Shown in pieces: positions 10,436-21,543 of a stretch of DNA of 64,000 nucleotides (its first letter is position 1; every line of letters starts with the position of its first letter). The stretch covers positions 1 through 64,000 of the forward strand of contig WEDG01003341.1 in assembly GCA_017591395.1 (NCBI GenBank), read 5' to 3'. The notes below the pieces were generated by a model that worked only from the letters and a program-made list of their open reading frames with translations, was not told the DNA's origin and made no database searches. Source of the stretch: Schistocephalus solidus. Lineage: Eukaryota; Platyhelminthes; Cestoda; Diphyllobothriidea; Diphyllobothriidae. A program made the translations under genes and the position numbers.

Positions 10436-10752
10436 GTGGCTACTCTCTTATTTTCTTTTACTGAAAATCATGCTTTAAAAAACAATTGCAAACTCTGTTT
10501 GATTTGACACATCAGTCAATTTAAGCGCTCATTAAGTATTCTCAGACCTTGTCTGCGTGACACCGTAGGTTTAAGCGACAACATCCGCTGCAACCGATGA
10601 TGCCTTTGGGAAGTTAAGCATGTACGCCCCTTCCCCACATCCTCCTCATACTCATGGAGTCGCGGAATTAGTGAGGGTCTTGACTCACTATGCCGATCAG
10701 CCACAGGGCTGAGCTGATCCTACTAGACTTAGTGTAGTCTACTATTGCAGGT
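10436..10752 (+). other. Host intron n-o, 5' part
   Basis: Begins at the GTGGCT donor of exon n and runs to the 5' truncation point of a non-LTR element. No coding or RNA feature was seen. The corresponding region in repeat B is 22,560-22,869. Confidence 0.5.
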
Positions 10753-12175
10753 GGTCACACCGCGGAACAACCGACATGATCTTTGCCTCCCGCCAGATAC
10801 ATGAGAAGTGTCAGAAGATGCGAACCCACCTCTACACTACCTTCGTAGACCTGACGAAAGCCTTATGACAGTGAATTGCGACGGGCTGTGGAAAATCATG
10901 CAGAAATTCGGCTGTCCTGAACGTTTCACGCATCTGGTACGTCAGCTTCACGACGGGATGATGACACACGTTACTGACAACGGGACGGTATCCGAAGCAT
11001 TCGCAGTGACCAACGGAGTGAAGCAAGGCTGCGTCCTTGCACCTACCCCTTTAGTCTCATGTTCGCTGCCATGTTTCAACGGACGCCTACGGCGATGAGC
11101 ATTCTTGACGGAGGGGACATGCAAAGGAGCACGGGCCTCTTTGACGAAAAGCTGCGCCTCTTTCGGCTGTACAATCAATGGCACAACCAAAATGGTGGTG
11201 GTTATGCACTTTCAACAGCCGCCTAAGTAGCGCGGAACAATACAATGTCCCCCGAATCGATGTCAAATGCGCTCAACTCAAAATATGAGAACCTTTGCTG
11301 ATCTCAGAGAAAGTTCGCTGGTCACGCAACATACGAGAATCGATGACGAGAAGGTTCTTAACGGATCTCCAAAGTCGCCAGGCCCCTCGGCTCCCGCTGC
11401 AGGTCTCCGTGTAGAATCGCCACGGTATTCACCTGAATACCAAACTGAAAGATGTAAAAGGCCGTCGTCTTGGCGGCTTACTCGCTACGGATCGGAGACC
11501 TGGACCGTCTGCTCGATGATTCATTTCTATCTCAGCTGCCTCCACAGAATACTGAAGGTGAGATGGCAAGACAGGATCCCCAGACACAGAAGTCATGGAG
11601 CGGACCGGAATTCTCAGCATCCTCTCGCTACGCTGGAGAGGCAAGTGCAACTTCGATGGAGCGGCCACCTTGTGAGAATGGATGATCGAGCGCGACTACC
11701 AAAACGATTCTCTACAGAGATGTCCCGTACGGGTGCTCGCCGACAGGGAGAGGTCAAAAACGGCAGCATACAGGCGACACTGAAGAAATCTTTGAAGCGA
11801 TTGCGTAAAATCAACCAGGTGACCTGAGAGGACTCTTCGACCAGGATAGACCGGTACAGAGAAGATCCGTGAAGACTGGTGCAGAAATCTATGAGGCCAA
11901 ACGGATCGCCGCTGGCACTAAGGCCAAACGGGGAGGCTCTCAAGTCACTAGCACCGCCAATGCCTAAGCCTCCCAACGTGCCTACGCCGCTGTCAGCGTA
12001 CATTCAGTGTGCAAATCGGCTCCGGTCTGACATCTTCGAACTCGATGCATAACAATCCCATCAACATCAGTCCTCTGTCACACCTGCGCACTCTACCGTG
12101 CCAGCCACTCCACCCACTGATGTACCAACTTCATCGATGCCCCGCCTCCCGCACGATCACCGACACCATCCTCCG
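10753..12175 (+). mobile_element. EN-RT-zinc-finger retrotransposon, 5'-truncated copy A1
   Basis: Starts in the RT palm at HRGTTDMIFASRQ and continues through [33 protein letters not shown] and a first CPRC finger region near 12,000. An internal deletion near 11,090-11,110 removes the FADD catalytic box. Numerous frameshifts distinguish it from B1 (22,870-24,232). It is followed head-to-tail by a second copy of the same family. Confidence 0.75.
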
Positions 12176-14335
12176 AGAAACAATCGACGCAGTCTTTCTG
12201 CTCGCAAGCTGCAAGAGAAGTGCCAGGACGTGCAGACTCACCTCTACACTACCTTCGTGGATCTGATGAAAGCCTTTGACGTTGGTGAATCGCGACGGGC
12301 TGTGGAAAGTCGTTCGAAATTCGACGTGCAGACGTTTCGCGCGTATTGGTGCGTCGAGCTTCACGACAGGATGGCGCGTTACTTGCTGACAATGGGGTAT
12401 CCGAAGCACGTTCGCGGTGACCAGCAGGTGAGCAGGATATTGTCATGCCTGCCCTCTTTCCGGTCTCATGTTCTCTGTCATGCCAACGGACGCCTGCCGG
12501 GCAACAAAGTCCGCATTGCTATGGCAAGATGAACGGCCAGGCTCCTCAATGGCGTTGGATGCATAGCGCGTCTCCAATCCACGAACTTCTCTTCGCTGAC
12601 GACTGCGCACTCAATGCAACGACAGAAGAGGAAACGAAAAAGTAGAATGAATCTCTTCGCTGCCGCCAGTGACATCTTCAGTCTTCGCATCAACACTGAA
12701 AACGGTTGTGATGCATCGGCTGCCGCCTATTACCATCTACACCGCAGCTCACATCAATGTCAATGGCGCCCAACTTAAATCTGTGGATACCTTCACGTAC
12801 CTGGGTAGCAATCTCTCCCGCAGCACCAAATTCGACGATGAGATCGCCCATGGGATCGCTAAAAGCCAGCGAAAGCCTTTGGACGCATGCAGAACGTGGT
12901 CTGGAATCGACACGGTCCCCCCTTAGCACCAAACTCAAGATGTAAAAAGCTGTCGACGCTGAGGTATGGAGCGGAGACGTGGACGATCTAGCAAAAGCAG
13001 GCGCAGAAACTTAACCACTTCCACCTCAGCTGCCTTCGCAGAATACTAAATCTGACATGGCAAGACAGGATACCAGACACGGAAGTGTTGGAACGAACAA
13101 GCCTTCTAACCATTTATGCTCAGCTGAAACAACTGCCCTGCCAACATGCCCGCGCTGTCAACGCACCTTCCATGCGCGAATCGGCCTGGTCGGACATCTT
13201 CGGACGCAATTCACCAACAATCCGACAATTTTAACTTCTACATCGAATTCTGACAACACTCCTTCTCACTCCCCCTCCTTCACCCCTGGCATCAGCTCCA
13301 TTACTCCCACTATCATAGAGACCACATCCAAATACTCATCACCTGTTACCTCCACCACTGCCGCCACCACCACTATCAGCGATGGGGACTCTCTCCTAAA
13401 CTGTCGTCATTGTGACTGCACATTCACCTCACGCATCGGCCTGGTCGGTTACTTGCGAATCCATCGTACAGCGGTTGGTGAACCAGTGCCTGGAGCACCC
13501 ACACACAGCAGAGCTCACCGTCTCCACTATCCTCACTGTCCTCGCGCTTTGCACTCATCGCAAAGGCCTATTCGGTCATGCGCATCCATGAAAACCTGCG
13601 GTAAACCACCGGAGGCCTAGCTACAGCAGCGCACACTACTTACGACAAGTTCGACTGTCTTAGTCCGACGATGTCCACCGTATGCTCCATGGGAAAGTGG
13701 AGCAGGGACGGTGACTTGCGCGTGATTTAGTTTAAAGTGATAGTAGACTTGCGCTGGACCTACCGCACTCTCTCCTCCTCCCCCACCTGAGCCCGGTGTT
13801 AAGACAGAATCAAGAAGGCCGGAGGCGGGAGAGGACGCAGGTGGCTGGCACGTCTTGGTCCCCTAAGACCTAGCCGCCCCTAGGCGTGCCACCAGGCCTC
13901 CATGTTCGGCATTTGTTATGGGAGTGCAACCCGAATAACGCCTGCCGTGCCCTAATGTGGCCCCGTGTTAGTCCAATGCATCTACCACGTGGCCCGTGTA
14001 GGGGGCAAGATCACTGCTTACACTACTACATAGACAGCACCCTTACCATTATCATATATCCATGAATATTCTAGTTTCCTACAAATCGTGGCTTTGAAGG
14101 CTGCCAATCTGACGCTTACACCAGACCACGCCATCGGTCCTCTGTATGTGCTGTGTGTGTCGAGTGGCTGACTAGTGGACTTGGAGTCAGATGGCAATGG
14201 CTCCTCCTTATCCCCTGAGTAAGTGAATCCCGGTGTGTGCGTTATGGGGGCCAGGTCGTGCTGTGGCGCGCGAGGACGGGTACGCCGACCCGCCAGCCAA
14301 TGCGCCCACTCCCACATCAGACAACTGACCGGCTC
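12176..14335 (+). mobile_element. EN-RT-zinc-finger retrotransposon, copy A2 with 3' UTR
   Basis: Begins again in the RT palm (QEKCQDVQTHLYTTFVDL near 12,210), retains a [18 protein letters not shown] box (near 12,590), then [19 protein letters not shown] (near 12,785). It jumps by internal deletion (near 13,135) to the C-terminal zinc-finger module (13,057-13,620 frame). Fingers read CPRCQRTF...[16 protein letters not shown]...GLVGYLRIH and HCPRAL. The 3' UTR (about 13,620-14,335) is shared with 25,666-26,392 and, inverted, with 51,107-51,430. Confidence 0.75.
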
Positions 14336-14407
14336 GGACGGTGGTCCGCGCGCAGACCTTCGTAATGAGCTTACAGATCGTCATGATGACATGGTCGTCA
14401 GTCGCAC

Positions 14408-14575
14408 AAAGGCTAGGGATATAGGCAGAATAACATGACCAACAAAGACAAGGGAGACTAGAATGGCCATTTCTGACTTATTAGCCATCATCAGCCAGCC
14501 AAAGCCAACCCCAGGTGTTGCGGCACTCGGGGCTCGAGCTCGTAACGTGCTCTAACGCACTGCACCACGAGCTCA
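14408..14575 (-). repeat. tRNA-derived SINE (family 1)
   Basis: Read on the minus strand, a tRNA-like head (GTGGTGCAGTGCGTTAGAGC, then GAGCTCGAGCCCCGAG as a B-box-like element) is followed by a body word set (GGGGTTGG, TGATGATGGCTAATAAG, CCAGTCTCCCTTGTC-like). The same set recurs at 17,762, 28,640, 33,190 and elsewhere. The duplicate is at 26,466-26,631. Confidence 0.65.
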
Positions 14576-14599
14576 TTGCATTGGTGGTTTATCGCAGGA

Positions 14600-14915
14600 A
14601 TATGGACATTCGTTGATGAACGCTCTCCGATCGCTAACGGAACTTTTGTCTTAGGGCTCCCTCTCGAGCCCCACCAACGGCCGCACAGTGGCTAATGATA
14701 TAGGCAGAATACCTTGACTGCCAAATGCAAGGGAGACTGGAATGGCCAGTTCTGGCTCATTAGCTGTCATCAGTTGGCCAGTCAATATTCATCTGTCAAT
14801 TCTACTACTAGCCTCTATTAGGCTGCTGGCGGTGCTCGGGAGTAAACCCCAAGGCAGAACGGGACGAGTGAGTTCCGTTAGCGATCGGTGAACGTTCATC
14901 AAAGAATACCATGTT
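14600..14915. repeat. Inverted pair of SINE-family segments
   Basis: About 14,608-14,650 (ATGAACGCTCTCCGATCGCT) is the diverged reverse complement of 14,868-14,905 (AGCGATCGGTGAACGTTCAT). The outer SINE body words lie between them in opposite orientation, so the DNA could form a hairpin. The duplicate is at about 26,655-26,970, and a lone plus-oriented segment lies at 40,070-40,165. Confidence 0.55.
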
Positions 14916-15176
14916 TTCTGATGGTAATCTGCCGTACTTGACATATCTTTGCCTCGAGCTAGTGTTCATCGGTGATCTTACATCTGCCTGTCGAGTAGCG
15001 ACCGGTAGGGGAATTCTGATACAGGATAGCGAACTACGACTGATCGCCTCAGACTGTGGGGGGATGGGGAATGACCACAACCAAGGATCACTCTCCACAC
15101 GCTGCTTATATAAAGTTGCGTAAAAAGCACAAACCATTGCTACCTAGAATACTCATATTTAACGGTCGTCTTTCAG

Positions 15177-15377
15177 CGTCAAAGCACGTCAATTTGCCAG
15201 GCTGACCGAACTCGCCGTTGACCTGTTGGGCAGCGGTGACTTTGACATTTATCGGAAGACCAAGAAAGTCATCGACGACTATGTAGCTACAGCCCGTGAG
15301 GGTTGGTGAGGAGAACGAATTAGATGCATTTGGTGCTGCCATCGATGACGCTCAGGGGCTTGAGCCACCTCCTACAG
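15177..15377 (+). pseudogene. CD2BP2-like exon o (repeat A, frameshifted)
   Basis: Same acceptor (GTCGTCTTTCAG) and donor (GTACGT) as 27,231-27,430, but 201 bp instead of 200. A run of GG is GGG near 15,302, which shifts frame after DDYVATARE. All other bases look the same as repeat B, so this may be recent decay or a consensus error. No exon p follows in this repeat. Confidence 0.7.
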
Positions 15378-15574
15378 GTACGTCGAATTTGAGCTGTTTT
15401 TTGGCTCCGCAAGTGAGTACAAAATGAATTTATATTAATTTTTTTATCCAAAATTTGCTGTGTTTTTCGCACGGTTTTTTAAAACAAAACAATGCCATCG
15501 TCTAAATGTTTATCTGGTAAGAATGAATTTTTATGTCCACCCAAACAGAACACGGGAATACAAAGCCCCCTTCA

Positions 15575-15785
15575 CGTGTCTTAACCCTAACAAAAAAACA
15601 AAACTGTAAACTTTATCGTAACTGTAGCTCTTACTTAAAGCCGAACCCAACAGTTAATGCGAACTCAAACCTAAACTCTTAAAATAAATCTGATCCAGCG
15701 TTACCCTTAACCCCAACCTTTTCCCTTACCCGAAACTTTACCTTTAACCTTAAAAGCTGAACCTATTCTCCCTGGAATTTTGCCT
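15575..15785 (+). repeat. Degenerate CCCTAA-like tract in intron
   Basis: Loose runs such as TTAACCCTAAC, TTACCCTTAACCCCAACC and TTTAACCTTAAAAG resemble degenerate telomere-type hexamers. Repeat units are too mixed to call true interstitial telomeric DNA. The duplicated copy is at about 27,625-27,815. Confidence 0.35.
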
Positions 15786-15892
15786 AAAGCCACATGTGAT
15801 GTGGGCGCTTCCTGTTCCCGTGTCCTGTTTAGGTGGCCGTACAAGTCATCCTTTCCGTTTATCCTCCAAAAGCATGATTTATGCCTTCGCTC

Positions 15893-16112
15893 ACAGTCAG
15901 TTGCTTTTTCCGTGAGCTATCGACAGCTTCTGTACGACAGGTGATTCCACGTAAGCTGTAAGGTGGACACTTTCTCACCGAACAAGGGATACGCTCTTAG
16001 GCATTGAGATTCACCGAACGCAACTTGTCAAAAAATTAGGCAGAGCTCCAACATTTTTTGCATCGACAATAAGGCGCCTCCCTCTAGTAAGGGTGCGCGT
16101 TGATCCTAGAAA
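15893..16112 (-). repeat. PLE terminal direct repeat (left)
   Basis: GACAGCTTCTG, GTAAGCTGTAAGGTGGACAC, GGCATTGAGATTCACCGAAC, GCGCCTCCCTCTAGTAAGG are shared in the same order with 17,311-17,440 (5' side of the same element) and with the solo copy at 29,958-30,325. Flanking an RT in direct orientation, they fit the pseudo-LTR of Penelope elements. Confidence 0.6.
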
Positions 16113-17310
16113 GGCTTATGGACGCCTTCAAATAGCCGTTCCGCATAAACTGGTAACGGAGATAATGGGCCTCACGTGCTTTTTCCGCCGGGTTGCTGCA
16201 ATGAGCCTGGATGCGCTTGAATAGTGTTCTCATACAGCTTTGTTTATGAGCCACCGGATGGTTGTTGTGAAAATTTAGAAGCTATGTGGTGTTCGTCGCT
16301 TTCCTGTAGACAGCCGTTTCTATCTCGCCGTTGGGACGTCGCCTGACAAGTACATCAAGGAAGGGGAGCTGCTGCCCTTTTTCTTCTTCCCTCGTGAATT
16401 GTATATCTGAGATCATCGAGTTAAGGTGATCATGGAAATGCTGCAGCATGTTCCTCTTCGCGATAACAATTGTGTCGTCTACGTAACGGCGCCAAAAGAT
16501 AGGCTGCTGTCGGTTGAAAGCGATCTTTTCCAGCTCTTGTAGGACCAATTCTGCCACTAAACCGGAGATTGGGAAGCCCTTTGGAGTTCCTTTGATCTGC
16601 TCATAGGTTTCTACGGCAAATGTGAAGTAGGTCTTTTGGCAAAATTCGAATAGCTTCATAAGGTGTTCAATTTTAAGAGAACTGGGTTTCGTCATATGAC
16701 TCTTCAAGTTTCCTGCGCAGGACTTCTTGTGCTAAGCTCGGTGGGATGGGTGTGAAAAAGGACGTCACGTCAAAAGAGACCATCACTTCGTCCGATTGAA
16801 TCCTCAAACCTTGGAGATCTGCCAGGAATTGGGAGGCCGAACGGACTGAGGCAGGCGAATTGTTTTGGAGGAATTTCAATTTCGAGTAAGTCCAATTTGC
16901 TAGATTATAGGTGGGGCTGCCTTTCAGGGCGACTATTGGCCGCAGTGACACATTTGGCCTATGGACCTTTGGCAGACCATAGAAGCGAGCCAGAGCCGTA
17001 TCCGTTGGTTTCATTTGGCGCCGTTCGTTCTCTGTAATCACATTTTGGCGTTTGAATTCTCCGAGTAATTTATTCTACCGATTCTCTACCGCTTTGGCTT
17101 GGGCGTCCTGTGCTTGTCTGTAAAATTCTCTATCATCAATTAGAGCCGTAGCTTTCTCACTGTAGTCTTCTCGATTCATCACGACAGTTGATTGCCCCTT
17201 ATCAGCGGGTAGAATTATAATTTGTTCGTCCGTCCTTAGTTCCTTCATAGCTTTTGACTCACACTTCGAAACAGATTGGGTTGGTCTGTGTGCCAAACGC
17301 CAAAATGTGA
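16113..17310 (-). pseudogene. Penelope-like reverse transcriptase, second family
   Basis: Minus-strand frames give IIILPADKGQSTVV (about 17,225), ARFYGLPKVH (about 16,990), VMVSFDVTSFFTPIP (about 16,780), GTPKGFPISGLVAE (about 16,575), WRRYVDDTIV (about 16,485), LPFLDVLVRRR and VYRKATNTT. After a stop it continues LLNFHNNHPVAHK and further to about 16,113. The N-terminus begins abruptly at TFWRLAHRP, directly after terminal-repeat sequence; the ATG used by the longest frame (17,353) lies inside that repeat. Stops near 17,075 and 16,284 and a frame change near 16,690 disable it. No GIY-YIG domain is visible before the 3' terminal repeat. Only the last part (28,155-28,420) is present in repeat B. 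Confidence 0.85.
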
Positions 17311-17640
17311 TGTGGACACTTTCTCGCCGAACAAGCGATACATTCTTAGGCATTGAGATTCACTGAACGCAACTTGTTAAAAAAATTAGGCAGAGCGTTT
17401 CAACATTTTGCATCGCCAATAAGGCGCCTCGATCTAGTAAGTGTGCGCATTTAATCTAGGAAGGCAATGCGCTGACAGTCTCCCTTTGGTTAAGTAGCTT
17501 CCAGCTGGTCGCTGGCGATGCATCACTTGAAATTCACCGGTCTTGCCCGATTAGCGGACGCAATATACCTTTTCCGTTCCACTTTGGAGTTCAAATCTAG
17601 TGCCCTCGAGTAGCAAAGAGTATTCGGTGTTCGGAAATAC
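17311..17640 (-). repeat. PLE terminal direct repeat (right)
   Basis: Homologous to 15,958-16,112 for the first ~150 bases, and over its whole length to 30,030-30,325 (TAAGTAGCTTCCAGCTGG, GGCGATGCATCACTT, ACCTTTTCCGT). It supplies the first 14 codons of the open frame into the RT. Confidence 0.6.
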
Positions 17641-17761
17641 TTACTAATAGTCAGATCAGCGTAACTTTTAATAATTCTGATAAAAACCGGGTGGACAGGG
17701 AGACGCTGACCTTAAAATGGTGCGTCAAGTTCAACCGAGTCCGTTTTTTATACCCCCTTTA
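17641..17761. other. Short spacer, nothing recognised
   Basis: No repeat or coding match was seen. It separates the PLE terminal repeat from the SINE fragment that abuts duplication copy B. Confidence 0.4.
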
Positions 17762-17851
17762 AGTCGGAAGGCTATTACCGGAAAAGATAGGGGAGGCTGA
17801 AATGACCATTTTGGTTTTATTAGCCTTCATCGGCTAACCATACCCAACCCC
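17762..17851 (-). repeat. SINE family 1 fragment at left edge of copy B
   Basis: GGAGGCTGAAATGACC, TTATTAGCCTTCATCGGCTAACC and ACCCAACCCCAAG match the SINE body. The SINE homology stops exactly where the duplicated segment begins (17,852). Confidence 0.6.
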
Positions 17852-17939
17852 AAGTCTAACTTCTCTCTCTTGCTAATGCTACCAGTAAACCAAGGCCACC
17901 TTTGATAATTTAAGTTCCTTTTGAACGCTACGTCCACTT

Positions 17940-18025
17940 ACTACTACTACTTCTAGTAATACTACTACTACTACTACTTCTTATTCTACTACGTCCACGA
18001 CTACTTCTACTACTACTACTACTAC
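17940..18025. repeat. Interrupted (TAC)n microsatellite
   Basis: TAC triplets with AAT, TTC and GTC interruptions at the position equivalent to 5,798-5,899. Confidence 0.85.
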
Positions 18026-18122
18026 GATAACGACGACAGCTGCTGGCATTAGTATCACTATAATATACTTTTTGGTCAGGCTTTCCGCTAATGTTTTGAC
18101 TTAGCTCCACTTATTTTCATAG

Positions 18123-18202
18123 GCCAAGATTCTACCTACAATATGTGGGAGGAGATTGCAGGACGCTTATTTGACGAAGGTGGGGTATTTATTTTGAACA
18201 AG
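18123..18202 (+). pseudogene. CD2BP2-like exon m, copy III (orphan)
   Basis: 80 bp with intact splice signals (TTTTCATAG and GTAATT). It encodes NMWEEIAGRLFDEGG then VFILNK, the same version as copy I, and is likewise out of order (upstream of exon l). It is open and phase-compatible. Confidence 0.55.
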
Positions 18203-18589
18203 GTAATTGTTTTTGCGCTTCTACCATATATTTCTTGCTTAAATGTGCAAAGTTAATCACAAATTGGCGTTTTTATTTACCCGAGTTACCTTTGCATATT
18301 GTACTTCTATGTTTCCCAACGTGAAAGCCCAACCACTAGTCTGTAGCAACTTGTTGACAGCAGCTTGCATACCCATAAGTACAATTAAAGTCGAAACTCA
18401 CTCTAGTAACCATCGGACTTCCCAAAAAAAGACTGAGGACGAAATATACAATTGTTTACAAGACAAGAGGAACTTGGGTTGCCATTTTCTGGTCCAGGGA
18501 TTTGGGTAATTTTTTGTCCCTTGAGCGTTTTCATATAATTTATTACTGCGCATAGCGCCTGTTCGTTTAGACTCCTAATTTTATTCAAA

Positions 18590-19915
18590 AGACAATTTGG
18601 TGAGCATACGTTAGCTTTCGATAAATTCTCATCAGGCCTTTACATTAAATCACTGTGTAACTAAGTCAAATATGCGGGTAAGTTGAACAAATTGTACGGT
18701 TGTCAGGGTGTGGTGAGGGAGGGGGGAAAGAAACAAAATTGCGGTCCGACTAAATTGGTGGCTTTCGGCCACGGTAATTGCGGTGCCTGTATAAAGTTCT
18801 TTTGAGTGCACAGGACCGGTTTGCGTAGCCTGATTACAGCTGCTTCAGCCGTAGCCAACAGACACTGTCCAAGGAATTGTGAATAGGTTGAGGGGACCTT
18901 GTAAATTACCCGGAAGGCCTCTTTGGCATTTATACGATGGCCTGTGTCTACCACATGCGTGAGGTTTGCGTTCTTTATCTGCCCCTTTTCCTAAACTACA
19001 ATGAATTCTGTCGGACAAGGAAAAGTTTATAAAGACAGAAAAGGGAAGGATCGGACTGATGAGGTAGAAGCACAACTGATTGACTGTTTGATAAGACTTT
19101 AAATGGAAGGTGTGATAAGCGTAAATGACCTAGAGTTCCTCTGCCCCGTCGGCACGCATGTACCTCGATTATACGGCTTACCAAAGATCCACAAAGATGG
19201 CACACCCGTTCGTCCTATCCTAGATATGAGGAACTCACCGTACCATGCGATGGCAAAATGGTTAGCGGACAAACTTAAGCCCATACAGGATCAGCTATCG
19301 CCACATAGCTACCGAGACACCTTTGAGTTCGTTGAAGGCGCGAAAGACCTCGACCTGAATGGTATGACGATATTTTCACTGGATGTCTCGTCTCTTTTTA
19401 CGAATGTGCCAGTCACGGAGACAGTCAAATACATCTGTGAATTCAGTCAGCCAACAAGATATAGGAATACCAGTGAATGTGCTCAAGGAACTTTTATTTA
19501 AATATTCCTTGAACGTGCAGTTCCTATTTAACAACAACTTGTACAGACAGGTAGATGGAGTAGCCATGGACTCACCCCTTGGCCCACTTCTGGCGAATAT
19601 TTTCATGGGCAAGCTGGAAGCTTTACAGCTTCGTCCGCAGATACATCGTCTAAATTATTATGGGCGCTACGTGGATGATATCTTTGCAGTTGCATCTAAC
19701 AAACGGACATTTCAGCTGTAATGGATGCCATAAATCAGGCGCACCCGTCAATCAAATTTTGACTGGAAGAGGAACAATCCGGATCGCTCCCTTTCCTGGA
19801 CGTGCTTCTGAGTAGAAGGTCTGACGGGAGTATTCAACCTAGTGTCTATCGTAAGAAGACATAGTCCAGTGGCTTGGTTTTGTCAGATTATTTTCACTCG
19901 AAGTGCTGAGGTGCG
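18590..19915 (-). mobile_element. Penelope-like element with inverted 5' part (repeat B)
   Basis: Duplicate of 6,460-7,800. The GIY-YIG C-terminal segment (about 19,020 to 18,690, minus) carries VVDTGHRINAKEAF. The RT (about 19,050-19,910, plus) has YGLPKIHKDGTPVRPI, DVSSLFTNVP, DSPLGPLLAN and RYVDDIF. It has an extra frameshift near 19,700 (one A fewer than in repeat A), after which LPFLDVLLSRR is in another frame. Confidence 0.7.
18615..18635 (-). ncRNA. Candidate hammerhead core, unit III
   Basis: CTGATGAG (18,635-18,628) and CGAAAG (18,620-18,615) with the same short stems as copy I. Confidence 0.35.
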
Positions 19916-19941
19916 CTATTTTGGTTGTTTTATTTCTTCAG

Positions 19942-20032
19942 GCTCCTAATGTCGAGGAGGAGAACGACACACTGGACAGTCATGAGAGAATCGAATATGA
20001 AGCTGAACGGCTGCATGACGCAGAAATGTTAC
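19942..20032 (+). CDS. CD2BP2-like gene, exon l (repeat B)
   Basis: 91 bp with the same acceptor, donor and phases as 7,828-7,918. One substitution changes Tyr to Asn near the start; otherwise the acidic peptide is unchanged. It is followed in order by exons m (21,464), n, o and p. Confidence 0.6.
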
Positions 20033-20253
20033 GTAGGTGCTAGAGATTCTCTTGATCTGTATACAGCACTTTATTGCACGACCCTTCACGTTAAATCATT
20101 TTCGCACTGTATCTCTCGTATGCTTCGAGTTAAATGCACCTCATCACATTCCGCTTCTAACCACCTGAAAAAAGCATTTTAGTGGAAATCATGGCCTGAA
20201 TAACTATATCCACTGGTTAAAGCAAACATTTAGGCAATCACAGAGACTGTAGG

Positions 20254-20660
20254 AGAACAAGTATGGTTTAATATTTCCTTGCGAAAAATTCACGCAACCT
20301 TTAAACTGTAAAAGTAAACATAAGAATCAACAAACAATATATTCACGCAACTTTTATATGGTTAAGCGACTTTTGGGCCACTATATCAGCGAGCCTGCGC
20401 TACACGTTGCTGCTCTGAAACTTGTCCGCCTAGTGCTATCTTCTGAAGAACTAAATGATTCATCACAATGTTGTGATGAAATTATTACGCCTAAATGGCA
20501 CAATACTTCATCCGGAGAGGGAACTCTTTTGTGATACTTATCGTTTTCGGCAACGCGAAGGACCGAGGAAACCGACGGACCTTCTGTTCTCCTATCATTA
20601 CCAACATCCCCAGGACCTATAAAGGCTCCATCGGTGGCCTCTTTAGTACCATCTAAATAG
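20254..20660 (+). other. Conserved open stretch in intron l-m (repeat B)
   Basis: Counterpart of 8,140-8,600, keeping the same frame and the same internal TGA. It also contains a small insertion near 20,615. Function unknown. Confidence 0.25.
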
Positions 20661-21463
20661 ATTGACCGTGTGCCTCGAGCTTTTATCACCAAATTGAATA
20701 ACGTTCTCTACATCCTCAATGGACATCGGTGGTGAATTTCACCTCCATGATGAAACGCCAATCTCCTCTTCGTAGTTTGACTTTTATAAACCCGTTTTTA
20801 ACTGCTTCTGATGTAATGCTATCCAATGCATTCCGAAATACCATGTATCATCAAGGCAACGGGCTGCACTCTCAACTTCTACTTCACTTAACATTGCCCT
20901 TCTCTCTTTCATCTACTTTGCGTAGAAGTTTGAAAAATCAAAACACATTCGTCAGATATAGACAACTGTGGTGCCTCATCGCGTCAACTACAATGCACTA
21001 TTATCAGACACACAGCAGGACAGAATGTAACCCAAAGTTTATCCTGCACTGCTATAAGGCAGCAGTACAGATCGTCCAGTCCTCCTACACGTTTCTTGAG
21101 AGCTTCATTCCTTAAAGCATTCGCCTCGGGATTGAGCACTAATAAATGCATGTGCCCGTTAGTCTTTCCCCCTAATACAACCAGGTTTAACTGGCTTCCT
21201 GAACATCGTGCAAGAAATTCAAAGGAAGTCTGTTTAACTGGGACCCATAACTAACACCACTAGATCGTCTAACTTCTCTCTCTTGCTAATGCAACCAGTA
21301 AATCAAGGCCACCTTTGATAATTTAAGTTCCTTTTGAACGCTACGTCCACTTACTACTACTACTACGATAACGACGACAGCTGCTGGCATTAGTATCACT
21401 ATAATATACTTTTTGGTCAGGCTTTCCGCTAATGTTTTGACTTAGCTCCACTTATTTTCATAG

Positions 21464-21543
21464 GCCAAGATTCTACCTACAATATGTGGGAGGAGATTGC
21501 AGAACGCATATTTGACGAAGGTGGGGTATCTTTTTTGAACCAG
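21464..21543 (+). CDS. CD2BP2-like gene, exon m (copy IV, repeat B)
   Basis: 80 bp with the same coding sequence type as copy II (AERIFDEGG, VSFLNQ) and intact splice sites. Phase 1 in, phase 0 out. It is in canonical order between l and n. Confidence 0.7.

Larger units (their letters stand above)
5713..16382 (+). repeat. Segmental duplication, copy A
   Basis: Collinear with 17,852-28,425 at an offset of about 12.04-12.14 kb. Shared landmarks in order are: exon m, PLE, exon l, exon m again, exon n, two RT/zinc-finger fragments, SINEs, exon o, and a telomere-like C-rich tract, ending inside a minus-strand PLE. Most stretches look nearly identical by eye, but copy A is strikingly indel-rich between about 11,040 and 12,960. 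Copy A lacks the terminal exon p. Confidence 0.9.

Noticed and set aside
13057..13620. Stand-alone C2H2 transcription factor gene (also 25,117-25,665)
   Set aside because: The fingers are the C-terminal module of a retrotransposon: RT sequence lies directly upstream and the element's 3' UTR downstream, as at 51,107-55,700.
15575..15785. Interstitial telomere array
   Set aside because: Units are irregular mixtures of CCCTAA, CCTTAA and CCCCAA with no tandem register.
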